From Caenispirillum salinarum AK4 (lineage in GTDB: Bacteria > Pseudomonadota > Alphaproteobacteria > Rhodospirillales > Rhodospirillaceae): a DNA stretch of 64,000 bases. Position 1 is the first letter of the stretch. The number at the start of each line of letters is the position of its first letter. The stretch spans positions 17,810 through 81,809 of the forward strand of contig NZ_ANHY01000018.1 of the NCBI RefSeq assembly GCF_000315795.1, written 5' to 3'. The position numbers and the translations under genes were made by a program. The notes beneath the pieces are model-generated. The model did no database searches, was not told the origin of the DNA, and saw only the letters and a program-made list of their open reading frames with translations. Shown here piece after piece: positions 29,509-39,808 of this stretch.

Positions 29509-29952
29509 CTACACCCCCGCCCGCACCCGCATCAGGGCCTTCCCCAGCTCATTCCGGCCCTGGCCCTTGGTGATGCCCCAGAAGGTGTCGCCGAAGACGT
29601 TGCGGTTGACGATCTCCGCCGTCCCCGTCGCCTTCAGCCGCCGCGCGAGCGCCGGGATGGCGAACTTCTCGCGCAGCAGTGCCTCCATCACCGGCACCTT
29701 CACATCCTCCCAGTCCGGGCGGAGGGTGACGGCCATGCCGCGCATCTTGGCCTCGTCCGGACCGCAGGTCTCGAAGGCCGTGCGCGCAGCTGGGTCCAGG
29801 GTCTTGGCGGCCTGGAAGGCGTTCTCCATGGTGATGTAGAGCGCGCCGTCCATCTCCACCGGGCTCGGGAAGAAGTTCGAGAGCCAGAAGTAATCCCCGG
29901 CGAAATCGTCGATCACCGCCGGCGCGGCGCCCGCCTCCGCCCCGGCGCTCAT
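29509..29952 (-). CDS. NADAR/YbiA-like N-glycosidase family protein
   Basis: The 147-aa product shows the family hallmarks: FAGDYFWLSNFFPSPVEMDG (the W-LSNF core), TMENAFQAAKTLD, and WGITKGQGRNELGKALMRVR near the end. YbiA-type enzymes cleave glycosidic bonds of riboflavin-pathway intermediates; related NADAR domains act on ADP-ribose adducts. The start overlaps the stop of the upstream hydrolase gene (ATGA), so the two are co-transcribed. Confidence 0.88.
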   Translation of the reverse strand: MSAGAEAGAAPAVIDDFAGDYFWLSNFFPSPVEMDGALYITMENAFQAAKTLDPAARTAFETCGPDEAKMRGMAVTLRPDWEDVKVPVMEALLREKFAIPALARRLKATGTAEIVNRNVFGDTFWGITKGQGRNELGKALMRVRAGV

Positions 29953-30740
29953 CCCAGCGCCTCCAGTAGCGCGTCCAGCGTGCGGGTCAGGCGGTCCAGG
30001 TCGGCGGGCTCGGACAAGCGATGATCGCCGGTCTTGATGAAGGTGATTTCCACGTCGTCGCTCGCGACCTTGTCCTGGATCTTCAACGACCACTCCCACG
30101 GCACGCTGTCGTCCTTCATGCCGTGCAGCAGGCGCACCGGGCAGCGGATGTCCATGGGGCCGCGCAAAAGCAGGTGGCTGCGGCCGTCGTCCAGCAGCTT
30201 CTTCGAGATGACGTAGGGCTCGTCGGAATACTCCGACGGCTCCTCAATCCGCCCGCGCTCCTCCAATTGCCGCATCTGTTCGGGCGTGAAGGAGGGCAGC
30301 ATGAGGTCTTCGGTGAAGTCCGGCGCCGGCGCGATGCCCACCAGCCCCGCCACCTTGTCGGGCCGCGCAATGGCGCCCAGCAGCATCAGCCAGCCGCCCA
30401 TGGAGGAGCCCACCAGCACCTGCGGTCCGTCGGCCACCTCGTCGAGGATCGCCAGCAGGTCTTCCCGCCAGCGGCCGATAGTACCGTCGGGGAAGCGCCC
30501 GGAGCTTTTGCCATGGCCGTAGGTGTCGAAGCGGATGAAACCGCGTCCGGTCTTGCGGCAATGCTCTTCCAGGTGTAGAGCCTTGCCCCCCTCCATGTCG
30601 GACATCAGCCCGTGGATGAAGATCACCCCCGGCGCACCGGCGTTCTGCGGCGAAGCCTCCAGCTTATGGTAGGCGATGGACGTGCCATCCGGGCGTGGTA
30701 GACTGCGCGGCGATTGGGCGGCGGACGTGTCGGCGGACAT
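29949..30740 (-). CDS. Alpha/beta hydrolase
   Basis: This 263-aa protein has the alpha/beta hydrolase fold markers FIHGLMSDMEGGKA (oxyanion His-Gly), the nucleophile elbow LVGSSMGGWLMLL (GxSxG with catalytic Ser at about residue 114) and a late GDHRLSE holding the catalytic His. The substrate is unknown. It precedes the YbiA-like gene by translational overlap. It is divergent from the glycosyltransferase gene across about 50 bases. Confidence 0.88.
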   Translation of the reverse strand: MSADTSAAQSPRSLPRPDGTSIAYHKLEASPQNAGAPGVIFIHGLMSDMEGGKALHLEEHCRKTGRGFIRFDTYGHGKSSGRFPDGTIGRWREDLLAILDEVADGPQVLVGSSMGGWLMLLGAIARPDKVAGLVGIAPAPDFTEDLMLPSFTPEQMRQLEERGRIEEPSEYSDEPYVISKKLLDDGRSHLLLRGPMDIRCPVRLLHGMKDDSVPWEWSLKIQDKVASDDVEITFIKTGDHRLSEPADLDRLTRTLDALLEALG

Positions 30741-30790
30741 GGGGGATGCGCGCTCCTTTCAGATGACGACGATAGACGGACCGGTTTCCA

Positions 30791-31999
30791 TTGAGCCCCG
30801 ACAGTAGCACTCTCCGCGCCCCGCACCAACGCGCCGGGGCGACGGACGCGCCGACCATCCTGCAAGTTCTGCCGCGCCTGGAGACAGGCGGCGTCGAGCG
30901 CGGCACCATCGAGATCGCGGAAGGCATCATCGCCGCCGGCGGCCGCGCCGTCGTCGCCAGCGAAGGCGGCCGCATGGTGCGCGAGTTGGACCGCATGGGC
31001 GCCGAACACGTCACCCTGCCGCTGGCGTCCAAGAACCCGCTGGTCATGCGCAAGAACGTGAACCGGCTGAAAGCTCTCATTCGCGACAAGGACGTGAAGA
31101 TCGTCCACGCCCGCTCGCGCGCCCCGGCCTGGAGCGCCCGCGCCGCCGCCAGGGCGCTGGGAGTGCCCTTCGTCACCACTTTCCACGGCACCTACAATCT
31201 GGGCAAGGGGTTGGAGCGGCCGTTCAAGCGCATCTACAACGCCGTCATGGCCGATGGGGACGCGGTGATCGCCATTTCCGACTTCATCCGCGACCACATC
31301 GCCATCACCTACGGTGTCTCCGGCGCGCGGGTCACCGTCATCCCCCGCGCGGTGGACGTGGCCCGCTTCGACCCCGACCGGGTGAGCCAGGAGCGCCTGA
31401 TCCAGCTCGCCACCCGCTGGCGCCTGCCCGACGGCGTGCCCGTGATCCTGCTGCCCGGCCGCCTGACCCGCTGGAAGGGGCAGGAGCTTCTGATCCGCGC
31501 GCTGGCCCGCATGAAGACGCGCCCCGTGCGCTGTCTGCTAGTGGGGTCGGACCAGGGCCGCACCGCCTATCGCGAGGGGCTGGAGGACCTGATCGCTCGC
31601 CTGGAATTGCGCGACACCGTCCACCTGGTCGGCGAGTGCGACGACATGCCGGCCGCCTACAAGCTGTCGGACGTGGTGGTGTCAGCCTCCACCGACCCCG
31701 AGGCCTTCGGCCGCGTCGTGGCGGAAGCCGGGGCCATGGGCCGCCCGGTGGTCGCGCCCAATCACGGGGCCGCGCCGGAAATCGTCAAGCCGGGCGGTGA
31801 AACCGGCTGGCTGTTCTGGCCCGAAAGTGCCGACGACCTGGCGCGCGCCCTTGATGAGGCACTGGTCCTGGACGAGAGCGGGCGCGCCGCCCTGAAGGAC
31901 CGGGCCATGACGCGGGTGCGGGAAAATTTCTCGAAGGATCGGATGGTCGACGCGACCATGGACGTCTACCGGCGGATGCTCGGGCTGGATGCGTCTTGA
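30791..31999 (+). CDS. Glycosyltransferase family 4 protein
   Basis: The 402-aa protein has the GT-B layout. The N-terminal acceptor domain begins ILQVLPRLETGGVERGTIEIA and holds VTTFHGTYN. The C-terminal nucleotide-sugar domain has VILLPGRLTRWKGQELLIRA and the EX7E-like region DPEAFGRVVAEAGAMGRPVVA. Such enzymes build lipopolysaccharide core or other glycans at the cytoplasmic face. The sugar and acceptor cannot be told. The TTG start at 30791 is the first in frame and lies close behind the divergent promoter region. Confidence 0.88.
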   Translation: MSPDSSTLRAPHQRAGATDAPTILQVLPRLETGGVERGTIEIAEGIIAAGGRAVVASEGGRMVRELDRMGAEHVTLPLASKNPLVMRKNVNRLKALIRDKDVKIVHARSRAPAWSARAAARALGVPFVTTFHGTYNLGKGLERPFKRIYNAVMADGDAVIAISDFIRDHIAITYGVSGARVTVIPRAVDVARFDPDRVSQERLIQLATRWRLPDGVPVILLPGRLTRWKGQELLIRALARMKTRPVRCLLVGSDQGRTAYREGLEDLIARLELRDTVHLVGECDDMPAAYKLSDVVVSASTDPEAFGRVVAEAGAMGRPVVAPNHGAAPEIVKPGGETGWLFWPESADDLARALDEALVLDESGRAALKDRAMTRVRENFSKDRMVDATMDVYRRMLGLDAS

Positions 32000-32065
32000 C
32001 AATGCGTGTACGGTGCTTTCGGCGCAATAGGGCCGCAACTGCACATCTTGCGGAGTTTTCCGGGC

Positions 32066-32656
32066 ATGAAGCTCTCTGACACCGACATCTGGCGTTACCT
32101 GGACGACGGAAAGATCCAGATCGACCCGCTGCCGACGCAGTCCCAGGTCGGCACCATGTCGGTGGACCTGCAGTTGGGCAACTGGTTCCGCAGCTTCCGC
32201 CCCGGCAAGGCGTCCTTCGTGGACCTCGCCCCGCCCGAGGGCGAGCCGACCGCCAACCTGGAAGAATTGATGACCACCACCGAGGTCCAGGGGAACGAAC
32301 CGTTCTACCTGCACCCCGGCGACTTCGCGCTGGGCATCACCATCCAGAAGGTCACCCTGCCGCACGACCTGGCCGGCCGCCTGGACGGCCGCAGCAGCCT
32401 CGCCCGTCTGGGCCTGATGGTGCACGCGACCGCGCACACCATTGATCCGGGCTGGAGTGGCCGCATCACGCTGGAATTCTTCAACTGCGGCAAACTGCCG
32501 CTGGCCATGCGGCCGGGCATGCGCATCTGCGCCATATCGTTCGAGACGCTGATGTCGCCGGTCTCCAAGGCCTATGCCGAGCGCGAGCAGAGCAAGTACA
32601 AGGAACAGCTCATGCCCCTGCCCAGCCGCATCGGGCAGGAACGGGACAAGGACTGA
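32066..32656 (+). CDS. dcd: dCTP deaminase
   Basis: Dcd deaminates dCTP to dUTP, feeding dUMP for thymidylate synthesis. The trimeric family motifs LDGRSSLARLGLMVHATAHTIDPGWSG and ITLEFFNCGKLPLAMRPGMRIC are clear. The Glu of TLEF and the Arg/Ser of GRSS are active-site residues. The ATG at 32066 gives the usual MKLSDTDI start. It sits beside dut, folA and thyA on the other strand: a dUMP/dTMP neighbourhood. Confidence 0.95.
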   Translation: MKLSDTDIWRYLDDGKIQIDPLPTQSQVGTMSVDLQLGNWFRSFRPGKASFVDLAPPEGEPTANLEELMTTTEVQGNEPFYLHPGDFALGITIQKVTLPHDLAGRLDGRSSLARLGLMVHATAHTIDPGWSGRITLEFFNCGKLPLAMRPGMRICAISFETLMSPVSKAYAEREQSKYKEQLMPLPSRIGQERDKD

Positions 32657-32671
32657 GGACCGGCAGGGCGG

Positions 32672-33142
32672 TTAAGCCACGCCGGTCGATCCGAACCCGC
32701 CGACCCCGCGGACAGACGTCTCGAAGGCGTTTACTTCCTCCAGCACGATCCGCTGCACGCGGCCGATGACCATCTGGGCGATGCGGTCGCCGGGGTTGAT
32801 GGTGACCGGCTGGGCATCGGGGCGGTTGCGGTTCCACGCCGCGACCATGACCTCGCCCTGGTAGTCGGCGTCGATCACGCCGACCAGGTTGCCGGGCACC
32901 AGCCCCGTCTTGGCGCCAAGGCCGGAGCGGGCGTAGATGAACCCCGCATAGTCCGGGTCGTCGATGTGCAGGGCGATGCCCGTCGGCACCATCACCGTCT
33001 GGCCCGGGGCCACGGACACCGGCTCCTCCAGGCACGCGCGCAGGTCGAGCCCCGCAGCCTTGTCCGAACCGTAGGAGGGCAGACCAAGCTCCCGAATCCG
33101 CTCGTTCAGCACCTTCATCTGCACGGTCATGGGCACGGTCAT
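32672..33142 (-). CDS. dut: dUTP diphosphatase
   Basis: Dut hydrolyses dUTP to dUMP. The five conserved trimeric dUTPase motifs are visible: AAGLDLRA, ARSGLGAK, NLVGVIDADYQGEV, PGDRIAQMVI and the C-terminal RGVGGFGSTG. The length of 156 aa is normal. The start overlaps the folA stop (ATGA). It is the last gene of the minus-strand operon thyA-folA-dut. Confidence 0.95.
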   Translation of the reverse strand: MTVPMTVQMKVLNERIRELGLPSYGSDKAAGLDLRACLEEPVSVAPGQTVMVPTGIALHIDDPDYAGFIYARSGLGAKTGLVPGNLVGVIDADYQGEVMVAAWNRNRPDAQPVTINPGDRIAQMVIGRVQRIVLEEVNAFETSVRGVGGFGSTGVA

Positions 33143-33624
33143 CGGGAAACGTCCTTGGGGATGAGGGTCAGGAATTCGAAGCCGTCGCGCGGGTCGCGAT
33201 CGACGACGGTCCAGGCGCTTTCATCGAAAGCGGGAAAGAAGGTATCACCCTCGGGCCGGGCGAAGATGTTGGTCAGGTACAGGCGGTCGGCGCGCGGCAG
33301 AGCCTCCCGGAAGATCGCCTCGCCGCCGATGGCGAATACGTCCCCGTAGCCGCGGTCCCGGCAGGCCTCAAGTGCCGCCCCGAAGGCGTCGACCACCACC
33401 AGCCCGTCCCGCTCGCCGGGCGCCATGCTGCGGGAGACCACCACGTTCAGGCGCTTGGGCAGGGGGCGGCCGATGCTCTCGTAGGTGCGGCGCCCCATGA
33501 TGACGGCCCCGCCCGAGGTGACGCGCTTGAAATGGCGCAAATCTTCCGGAATGTCCCAGGGCATTCCGCCCTCATGCCCGATCACGCCGTTTTCGGCGCG
33601 GGCGACGATGATTCCGATGCGCAT
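33139..33624 (-). CDS. folA: Dihydrofolate reductase
   Basis: FolA regenerates tetrahydrofolate after the ThyA reaction. Features are [16 protein letters not shown], the catalytic Asp in MPWDIPEDLRHFK, the NADPH motifs VIMGRRTYESIGRPLP and FAIGGEAIFREALPRADRLYLT. The 161-aa length is standard. The ATG overlaps the thyA stop and the stop overlaps the dut start, so all three genes are coupled. Confidence 0.95.
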   Translation of the reverse strand: MRIGIIVARAENGVIGHEGGMPWDIPEDLRHFKRVTSGGAVIMGRRTYESIGRPLPKRLNVVVSRSMAPGERDGLVVVDAFGAALEACRDRGYGDVFAIGGEAIFREALPRADRLYLTNIFARPEGDTFFPAFDESAWTVVDRDPRDGFEFLTLIPKDVSR

Positions 33625-34457
33625 CACACGGCCACCGGGGCCTTGATGGCCGGCAGGGGAGCGTAGTCCACGAGTTCGAAGTCCTCGAAGGTGAAGTCGT
33701 CGATGGAGGCGATGCCGTCGCGCACGATCCGCAGGCGCGGCGACGGCGGCAGGTCGCCCTCGCGGCCGAGCTGCTGGCGCGCCTGCTCCATGTGGTTTTC
33801 GTAAAGGTGCACGTCGCCGCCGGTCCACACGAAGTCTCCGGGCTCGTGATCCGTCACCGCCGCCATCATGTGGGTCAGCAGGGCATAGCTCGCGATGTTG
33901 AAGGGCACGCCCAGGAACATGTCGCAGGAGCGCTGGTAGAGCTGGCAGTCCAGCAGCCGCCGGCCGTCAGCCCCCTCCCGGCTGTTGAACTGGAAGAAGG
34001 CATGGCAGGGCGCCAGCGCCATGTCGGGAAGGTCCGCCGGGTTCCAGGCGCTGACGATGATGCGGCGCGACGCCGGGTCCTCGCGCAGGAGGCGCACGGC
34101 CTCGGCGATCTGGTCGATGGTGCCGCCGTCCCGTGCCGGCCAGGCCCGCCACTGGGCGCCGTAGACGGGACCCAGGCCGCCCTTCTCGTCGGCCCACTCA
34201 TCCCAGATGTGGACGCCGTTTTCCAGCAGGTAGCCGATGTTGGTGTCGCCCTTGAGGAACCACAGCAGTTCGTGGGCGACACCGCGCCAGAACACGCGCT
34301 TGGACGTCAGCAGCGGGAAGGCCTGCGTGAGATCGAACCGCATCTGCGCGCCGAAGAGGGAATAGGTGGCGATGCCGGTGCGGTTCTCGCGGCGCTGCCC
34401 GCGCTCCAGGACCTCGCGGAGGAGCCGCAGGTAGGTCCGGTCATGAACATTGTCCAT
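33624..34457 (-). CDS. thyA: Thymidylate synthase
   Basis: ThyA methylates dUMP to dTMP with methylenetetrahydrofolate. The 277-aa protein has the N-terminal [14 protein letters not shown], the catalytic Cys in [12 protein letters not shown], and the phosphate-binding Arg pair in [14 protein letters not shown]. The dUMP-binding [13 protein letters not shown] is intact. It starts the operon thyA-folA-dut. Confidence 0.96.
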   Translation of the reverse strand: MDNVHDRTYLRLLREVLERGQRRENRTGIATYSLFGAQMRFDLTQAFPLLTSKRVFWRGVAHELLWFLKGDTNIGYLLENGVHIWDEWADEKGGLGPVYGAQWRAWPARDGGTIDQIAEAVRLLREDPASRRIIVSAWNPADLPDMALAPCHAFFQFNSREGADGRRLLDCQLYQRSCDMFLGVPFNIASYALLTHMMAAVTDHEPGDFVWTGGDVHLYENHMEQARQQLGREGDLPPSPRLRIVRDGIASIDDFTFEDFELVDYAPLPAIKAPVAV

Positions 34458-34543
34458 GCTCTGGCGTCTCGCTTTCTGGCGGTAGGGATTGACGGCGCAG
34501 CGTGCCCGAACCGGCCCGAAAAATCCACCTTTGAAGCGCCGCC

Positions 34544-34882
34544 TCAGCCCTCGCGCGTCCCCTGGCTTCCACCAAGCCCCGGCTTGGGGTTTTCCTGGGC
34601 GTTCTTGTCGGTGGAGCTGCGAAAGCCGTCCTCGCCGGCGCCGGTATCCCGACCGGGCCAGCCGTCATCCGAGGGCGACGGCCCGGGACGTGTGGCCTTG
34701 CCGGCCGTCGATTCCTCCACCGAGCCCGGCTGGTCCTCCGGCGCCTGAGGCCCAGCGCCTGGCCCCTGACCGGCGGGATCGCGCCGGTCGGGAGCGGGCG
34801 CTTTACGGTTGGGGTCTTCGTGCGGGGCGCTTTCGGTGCTCTGGACCGGATTGTTCTCGCGGTTGTTCGGCTCGTCGGCCAT
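34544..34882 (-). CDS. Hypothetical low-complexity, probably disordered protein
   Basis: The 112-aa product is almost entirely Pro, Gly, Asp, Glu, Asn, Ser and Arg (for example [20 protein letters not shown]) with no hydrophobic core, so it is predicted to be disordered. GGAGG nine bases upstream of the ATG supports translation. No domain is recognised. The tRNA fragment and its terminator lie just upstream on the same strand. Confidence 0.55.
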   Translation of the reverse strand: MADEPNNRENNPVQSTESAPHEDPNRKAPAPDRRDPAGQGPGAGPQAPEDQPGSVEESTAGKATRPGPSPSDDGWPGRDTGAGEDGFRSSTDKNAQENPKPGLGGSQGTREG

Positions 34883-34984
34883 GGCGAGGCCTCCTTCGTT
34901 GCGGTGCCCCGGTAACGCGAGCGACGGCCGCGCCGTTCGGTGGGTGCTTAAGCCCCGTGTCGGCTGCAAGCGCCTCAAAAGCAC

Positions 34985-35012
34985 AAGGCCCCGACATCAC
35001 TGCCGGGGCCTT
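34985..35012 (-). terminator. Terminator of the former tRNA-Lys gene
   Basis: On the minus strand AAGGCCCCG and CGGGGCCTT form a 9-bp stem with a 10-base loop. TTGTGCTTTT follows. It lies nine bases after the CCA of the tRNA fragment, as expected for the native tRNA terminator on the chromosomal side. Confidence 0.7.
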
Positions 35013-35020
35013 GGGAAACT

Positions 35021-35070
35021 TGGTGGGCGCACAAGGACTCGAACCTTGGACCCGCTGATTAAGAGTCAGC
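35021..35070 (-). tRNA. 3' half of tRNA-Lys(CUU); integration (att) site of an island
   Basis: On the minus strand the segment reads anticodon arm GCTGACTCTTAATCAGC (anticodon CTT), variable loop, the T arm CAAGG-TTCGAGT-CCTTG, the acceptor 3' strand TGCGCCC, then A-CCA. The matching 5' acceptor strand (GGGCGCA) and D arm are missing: the bases upstream of the anticodon arm are unrelated. This is the 3' part that tyrosine integrases duplicate on integration. The native terminator is on the low-coordinate side, so the inserted DNA lies to the right. Confidence 0.85.
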
Positions 35071-35499
35071 GGGAAACGGCGGTTTTCTGCGGCAATTCCG
35101 AACTTTTACCACCAATGAGCGGCTATAAGAATCAATGACTTACGAGGAGAGTTCGGAACGGCCCGACCCCGCGAACCACGCATGTTCAGAGGTCTTAGCA
35201 AGGGTTCAGAAGGATCCCAAGCGGCTCCAAAGGGGATAGTGCAGCCCAGTTCGTAAACAATGACCAGGAAGAGATACCGGGCGACACTTCGTCGACGCCC
35301 ACGTCTCGATCATAGCGCCGTCGACAGAGAAGTGATCGTCCGACAGCGGGGCACGCCTGCGCGCGTGAGCGACTACGGCGGACACGAACAAGAACCTTGC
35401 GGCCTCACCAACCAATGCCGCACCATGCCGCTCGACTACTCGAGAAGCCAAGGCAACTCCTTCCGGCCCACGGAACTCATTGACAAGAAGGGTCACTCC
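35071..35499. other. Island edge with transposase remnant, no intact gene
   Basis: Between the tRNA fragment and the first ligase gene I see only an IS5-type transposase remnant. The open frame of the ligase extends back through this region by chance, antisense to the remnant. Confidence 0.5.
35287..35346 (-). mobile_element. Remnant of an IS5-type transposase
   Basis: The minus-strand reading LSDDHFSVDGAMIETWASTK matches the conserved IS5-family transposase block (L-S-x-x-H-F-S-V-D-G-T-L-I-E-A-W-A-S). Only this core and a few residues on each side are recognisable. No start, ends or inverted repeats remain. It is a degraded fragment at the left edge of the island. Confidence 0.7.
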
Positions 35500-37035
35500 T
35501 TGCCAACCACGACGAGCGCCGGATCGGTCCACGATCTTATCGCAGGTCCCCTGCGGCACTTTCCAGACCGCGTCGCCCTTAGCGGTCAAGGCGGCGTGTC
35601 TCTGACGTACCGAGATCTGGCCGCTGCTGTGGACCATGCCGAAACTCTTCTTCGGGATCATGGGGCGCGTTTCGGCGACCGGATCATGCTGGTGGCGGAG
35701 AACTGCCCGGCATTCGCGGTTTTCCTTCTGGCGTGCAGCAGGCTTGGAGCCTGGGCGGTCCCCGTCAACGCGCGCATGACCGATCGCGAACTGGGGTACA
35801 TCCGCCACCATTGCCGGCCCCGCTGCATCGTGACGACGCCACCGCCGCAGGCGGCTGGCCCCGCCGATCCGGGCGGGCCGCAGGCCGATCGCCTCGACCT
35901 GCCCTTTGGTCCCGCAGACATCGTCGGCAATTTGGATACCGAACCGGAGGACGGGCAGGCACCCTCCGGCATCGCTGTCATCATGTATACGTCAGGCACC
36001 ACCGGCGCGCCGAAAGGCGTGATGCTCACCCACGCCAATCTGCGTCACATCGCCCTGGTGTCGCGCATCACGCGCGGCCTGAGGCCGACGGACCGGATTT
36101 ACGCGGCGCTGCCGGTCAGCCACGTGTTTGGCCTGTCGTCCACGCTCTTGGCCGGCTTGGCCGCCGGGGCCAGGATCGACTTGGTGCCGCGATTCTCGGC
36201 GGCGGCCCTGGCCAAGGCCCTTGAAAATGGCGTGACTGTCTTTCAGGGGGTGCCTGCAATGTATGGGAAGCTGCTTGCCCATCTTGAAGCCGAGGACAAG
36301 CCGTTCGCGGCGCCACCGCACCTGCGGTACCTCTCCGCAGGCGGAGCGCCGCTCGACCCTGGCTGGAAGCGCAAGGTCGAGGCCCGTCTCGGCAGACCGC
36401 TCCACAATGGCTACGGGCTGACCGAAGCGTCGCCGACCTTGACGCAGACCCCAATCGATGCCCCACGAGGCGACGACAGCATCGGCGCGCCAATCCCGGG
36501 TATTGAGGTCCGACTCATAGGTCCCGATGGTCGGGACGTTGCCGACGGGGCTCCAGGCGAACTGTGGGCGCGGGGCGCCACGATCATGGCCGGCTACTAC
36601 CGGAATCCGGATGCGACGGCTGCCGCACTGACACCGGACGGCTGGCTGCGGACGGGGGACCTGTGCCGGCGCGGGCCGGACGGTGCCCTCTACCTGGCCG
36701 GGCGCCTGAAGGAGTTGATCATCACGTCGGGCTTCAATGTCTATCCGCCGGAAGTGGAGAGCGCGCTCAACGCCCACCCGGCCGTCGCCGCTGCCGCCGT
36801 CGTGGGGCGCCCGGTGCCCGGTGACGAACAGGTTGTCGCCTTTATCGAGATGCGGCCCGGCGCGACGGCGGACGACGAGGCCATCTTGTCCCACCTGCGT
36901 CAGCACCTCGCCCCCTACAAGCTGCCCCGCCAGATCATTCGCCTGGAGGCGCTGCCGACGACGGGGGTCGGGAAGGTTCGCAAACAGCAACTTGCGGAAA
37001 TGCTAGCAACGCTGGAGGTTAGCGGTCCCTCTTGA
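35500..37035 (+). CDS. AMP-dependent acyl-CoA synthetase/ligase
   Basis: The adenylate-forming fold is complete: the P-loop motif VIMYTSGTTGAPKGVMLTHA, the A5 motif NGYGLTEASPTLTQTP, WLRTGDLCRRGPDG, the hinge GRLKELIITSGFNVYPPEVE and the C-terminal catalytic Lys in TTGVGKVRKQQL. It would activate an organic acid to its CoA thioester. The frame is open from 35260, but that part overlaps a transposase remnant. I prefer the TTG at 35500 (GAAGGG seven bases upstream); ATG 35425 is an alternative. Its 3' end overlaps the convergent crotonase gene by 17 bases. Confidence 0.88.
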   Translation: MPTTTSAGSVHDLIAGPLRHFPDRVALSGQGGVSLTYRDLAAAVDHAETLLRDHGARFGDRIMLVAENCPAFAVFLLACSRLGAWAVPVNARMTDRELGYIRHHCRPRCIVTTPPPQAAGPADPGGPQADRLDLPFGPADIVGNLDTEPEDGQAPSGIAVIMYTSGTTGAPKGVMLTHANLRHIALVSRITRGLRPTDRIYAALPVSHVFGLSSTLLAGLAAGARIDLVPRFSAAALAKALENGVTVFQGVPAMYGKLLAHLEAEDKPFAAPPHLRYLSAGGAPLDPGWKRKVEARLGRPLHNGYGLTEASPTLTQTPIDAPRGDDSIGAPIPGIEVRLIGPDGRDVADGAPGELWARGATIMAGYYRNPDATAAALTPDGWLRTGDLCRRGPDGALYLAGRLKELIITSGFNVYPPEVESALNAHPAVAAAAVVGRPVPGDEQVVAFIEMRPGATADDEAILSHLRQHLAPYKLPRQIIRLEALPTTGVGKVRKQQLAEMLATLEVSGPS

Positions 37036-37792
37036 AGAAGGCGCTCAGACCGGCGCGGTAGCTGTCGCTGGCGCCGGCTTCCCGCTGGAGCTGTACTTCC
37101 AGCGCCAGTTGCTCGGTCAAGCCGTTGCCGGCCGAGGCCTCAAGCGCCCGCTTCGTCAGGGCCAGTCCAAGCTCCGACCGGCCGGCAAGACGAACGGCCA
37201 CGTCATGGGCGCGCGCAGGCAAGTCCTCGTCTTCGACACACTGCCAGATCAAGCCCCAGTCGGCAGCCAGTGGGGCGGGAACGGGCTCGGCCAACAGAGC
37301 CATCCCGCGTGCGCGGGCGCGTCCGGCGAGCCGGGGCAGGATCCATGTGCCGCCGCTGTCGGGTATCAAGCCGAGTTTGGTGAAGGACTGAACGAAGGAT
37401 GCCGACCGTCCGGCGATCACGATATCGCACGCCAGTGCGAGGTTGGCTCCGGCGCCGGCCGCCGTTCCCTGTACCGCGCAGACCACCGGCTTTGGCATGG
37501 TGCTGATGGTCTCGACGATGCGGTTGAGCCCGGCCTCCAGGGTTTCGCCCAGATCGATGGTCGCGCCGTCCAGGATCGGCCGGCGCTCGTTGAGGTCCTG
37601 GCCGGCGCAGAAGGCGCGCCCCGAGGCTTCCAGCACGACGCACCGCACGGCCGGATCGGCGGCCAGACGCTCCACGGCATCACGAAGTGCCGCCACCATG
37701 GGTGCCGTCAGGCTGTTCAGCTTTTCGGGCCGGTCAATACGGAGGCGGGCGATGCCGCCCGCCTCCGTCGTGCACGAGACATGCTGCGTCAT
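37019..37792 (-). CDS. Enoyl-CoA hydratase/isomerase family protein, PaaG-like
   Basis: This crotonase-fold protein (257 aa) has the CoA/oxyanion motif GRAFCAGQDLNERR and the PaaG-type stretch LGLIPDSGGTWILPRLAGRARA with its catalytic Asp. The two Glu residues of true hydratases are absent, as in PaaG-type isomerases. It is the last gene of a minus-strand operon. It probably isomerises a double bond or oxepin-like intermediate, but without the paaABCDE oxygenase a phenylacetate role is not established. Confidence 0.85.
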   Translation of the reverse strand: MTQHVSCTTEAGGIARLRIDRPEKLNSLTAPMVAALRDAVERLAADPAVRCVVLEASGRAFCAGQDLNERRPILDGATIDLGETLEAGLNRIVETISTMPKPVVCAVQGTAAGAGANLALACDIVIAGRSASFVQSFTKLGLIPDSGGTWILPRLAGRARARGMALLAEPVPAPLAADWGLIWQCVEDEDLPARAHDVAVRLAGRSELGLALTKRALEASAGNGLTEQLALEVQLQREAGASDSYRAGLSAFFKRDR

Positions 37793-37797
37793 GTCCG

Positions 37798-38591
37798 CTA
37801 CGCCCCGGTGTACTGGGGCCGGCGCTTTTCGAGGAACGCAGCCATGCCTTCCTGCTTGTCGCGCGAGGCGAAGAGTATCTGCACCGCCTTGCGCTCGAGC
37901 GCCAGGGCTGCCCCGAGCGGTGCATCCGCACCGTGCAGGATCACCTCCTTAATCTGAGCCAACGCGATCGGAGGAAGCTCCGAAAGGCGCTTGGCGGTGT
38001 CCAGCGCCGTCGCCATTACCTGGTCATCCTCGACCACGCGGCTGACCAGACCCATGCCGTAGGCCTCTTCCGCGTCGATCACTTCACCCGTGAGGCACAG
38101 GCGCATGGCACGGAACTTTCCGACCGCCCGCGTCAACCGCTGCGTGCCGCCCGCACCGGGCATGATCCCGACCTTGACTTCAGGCTGGCCGAACTTGGCG
38201 GAGCGGCCGGCAATGATGATGTCGGCGTGCATGGCCAGTTCCATGCCGCCCCCCAGCGCGAAGCCGTTGACGGCTGCGATAACGGGAACCGGGCAGTCTC
38301 CGACGGCGCCCCACAGGCGTTCCGTGTGACGCATGTACATGTCGATGGCGCTCAGTTGCGACATGTCCTGGATGTCGGCCCCGGCCGCGAAGCTCGTCTC
38401 GTCGCCCGTGAGCACGACACACCTCAGGTCGGGGTCGTCGATGAACTCGCGGAAGATGTCGGCCATCTGCTGCCGCACCGTCAGGTTCAGGGCGTTCCGC
38501 ACCTCTGGCCGGTTGATCCGGACGATAGCGATGGCGGGCTCCGGCCGTTCCAGGACGACCTGCGGCCGGGTGTCTGTGGTCTCTCTGCTCA

Positions 38592-38592
<1 letters not shown>
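37798..38592 (-). CDS. Enoyl-CoA hydratase (crotonase type)
   Basis: The 264-aa protein is close to classical crotonases: ETSFAAGADIQDMS, ALGGGMELAMHADIIIAG (first catalytic Glu) and KFGQPEVKVGIMPGAGGTQRLTRAVGK (second catalytic Glu). It should hydrate a 2-enoyl-CoA to the 3-hydroxyacyl-CoA. The ATG overlaps the stop of the upstream thiolase gene, so the genes are coupled. Confidence 0.92.
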
Positions 38593-39794
<1,202 letters not shown>

Positions 39795-39808
39795 GGGATG
39801 CCTTTCCG

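Noticed and set aside
35021..35110. A complete tRNA-Lys gene
   Set aside because: Upstream of the anticodon arm there is no D arm and no 5' acceptor strand complementary to TGCGCCC, so only the 3' half is present.
35260..35499. N-terminal extension of the first acyl-CoA ligase
   Set aside because: The stretch is antisense to an IS5-type transposase remnant and carries no ligase motif, so the open frame is accidental.
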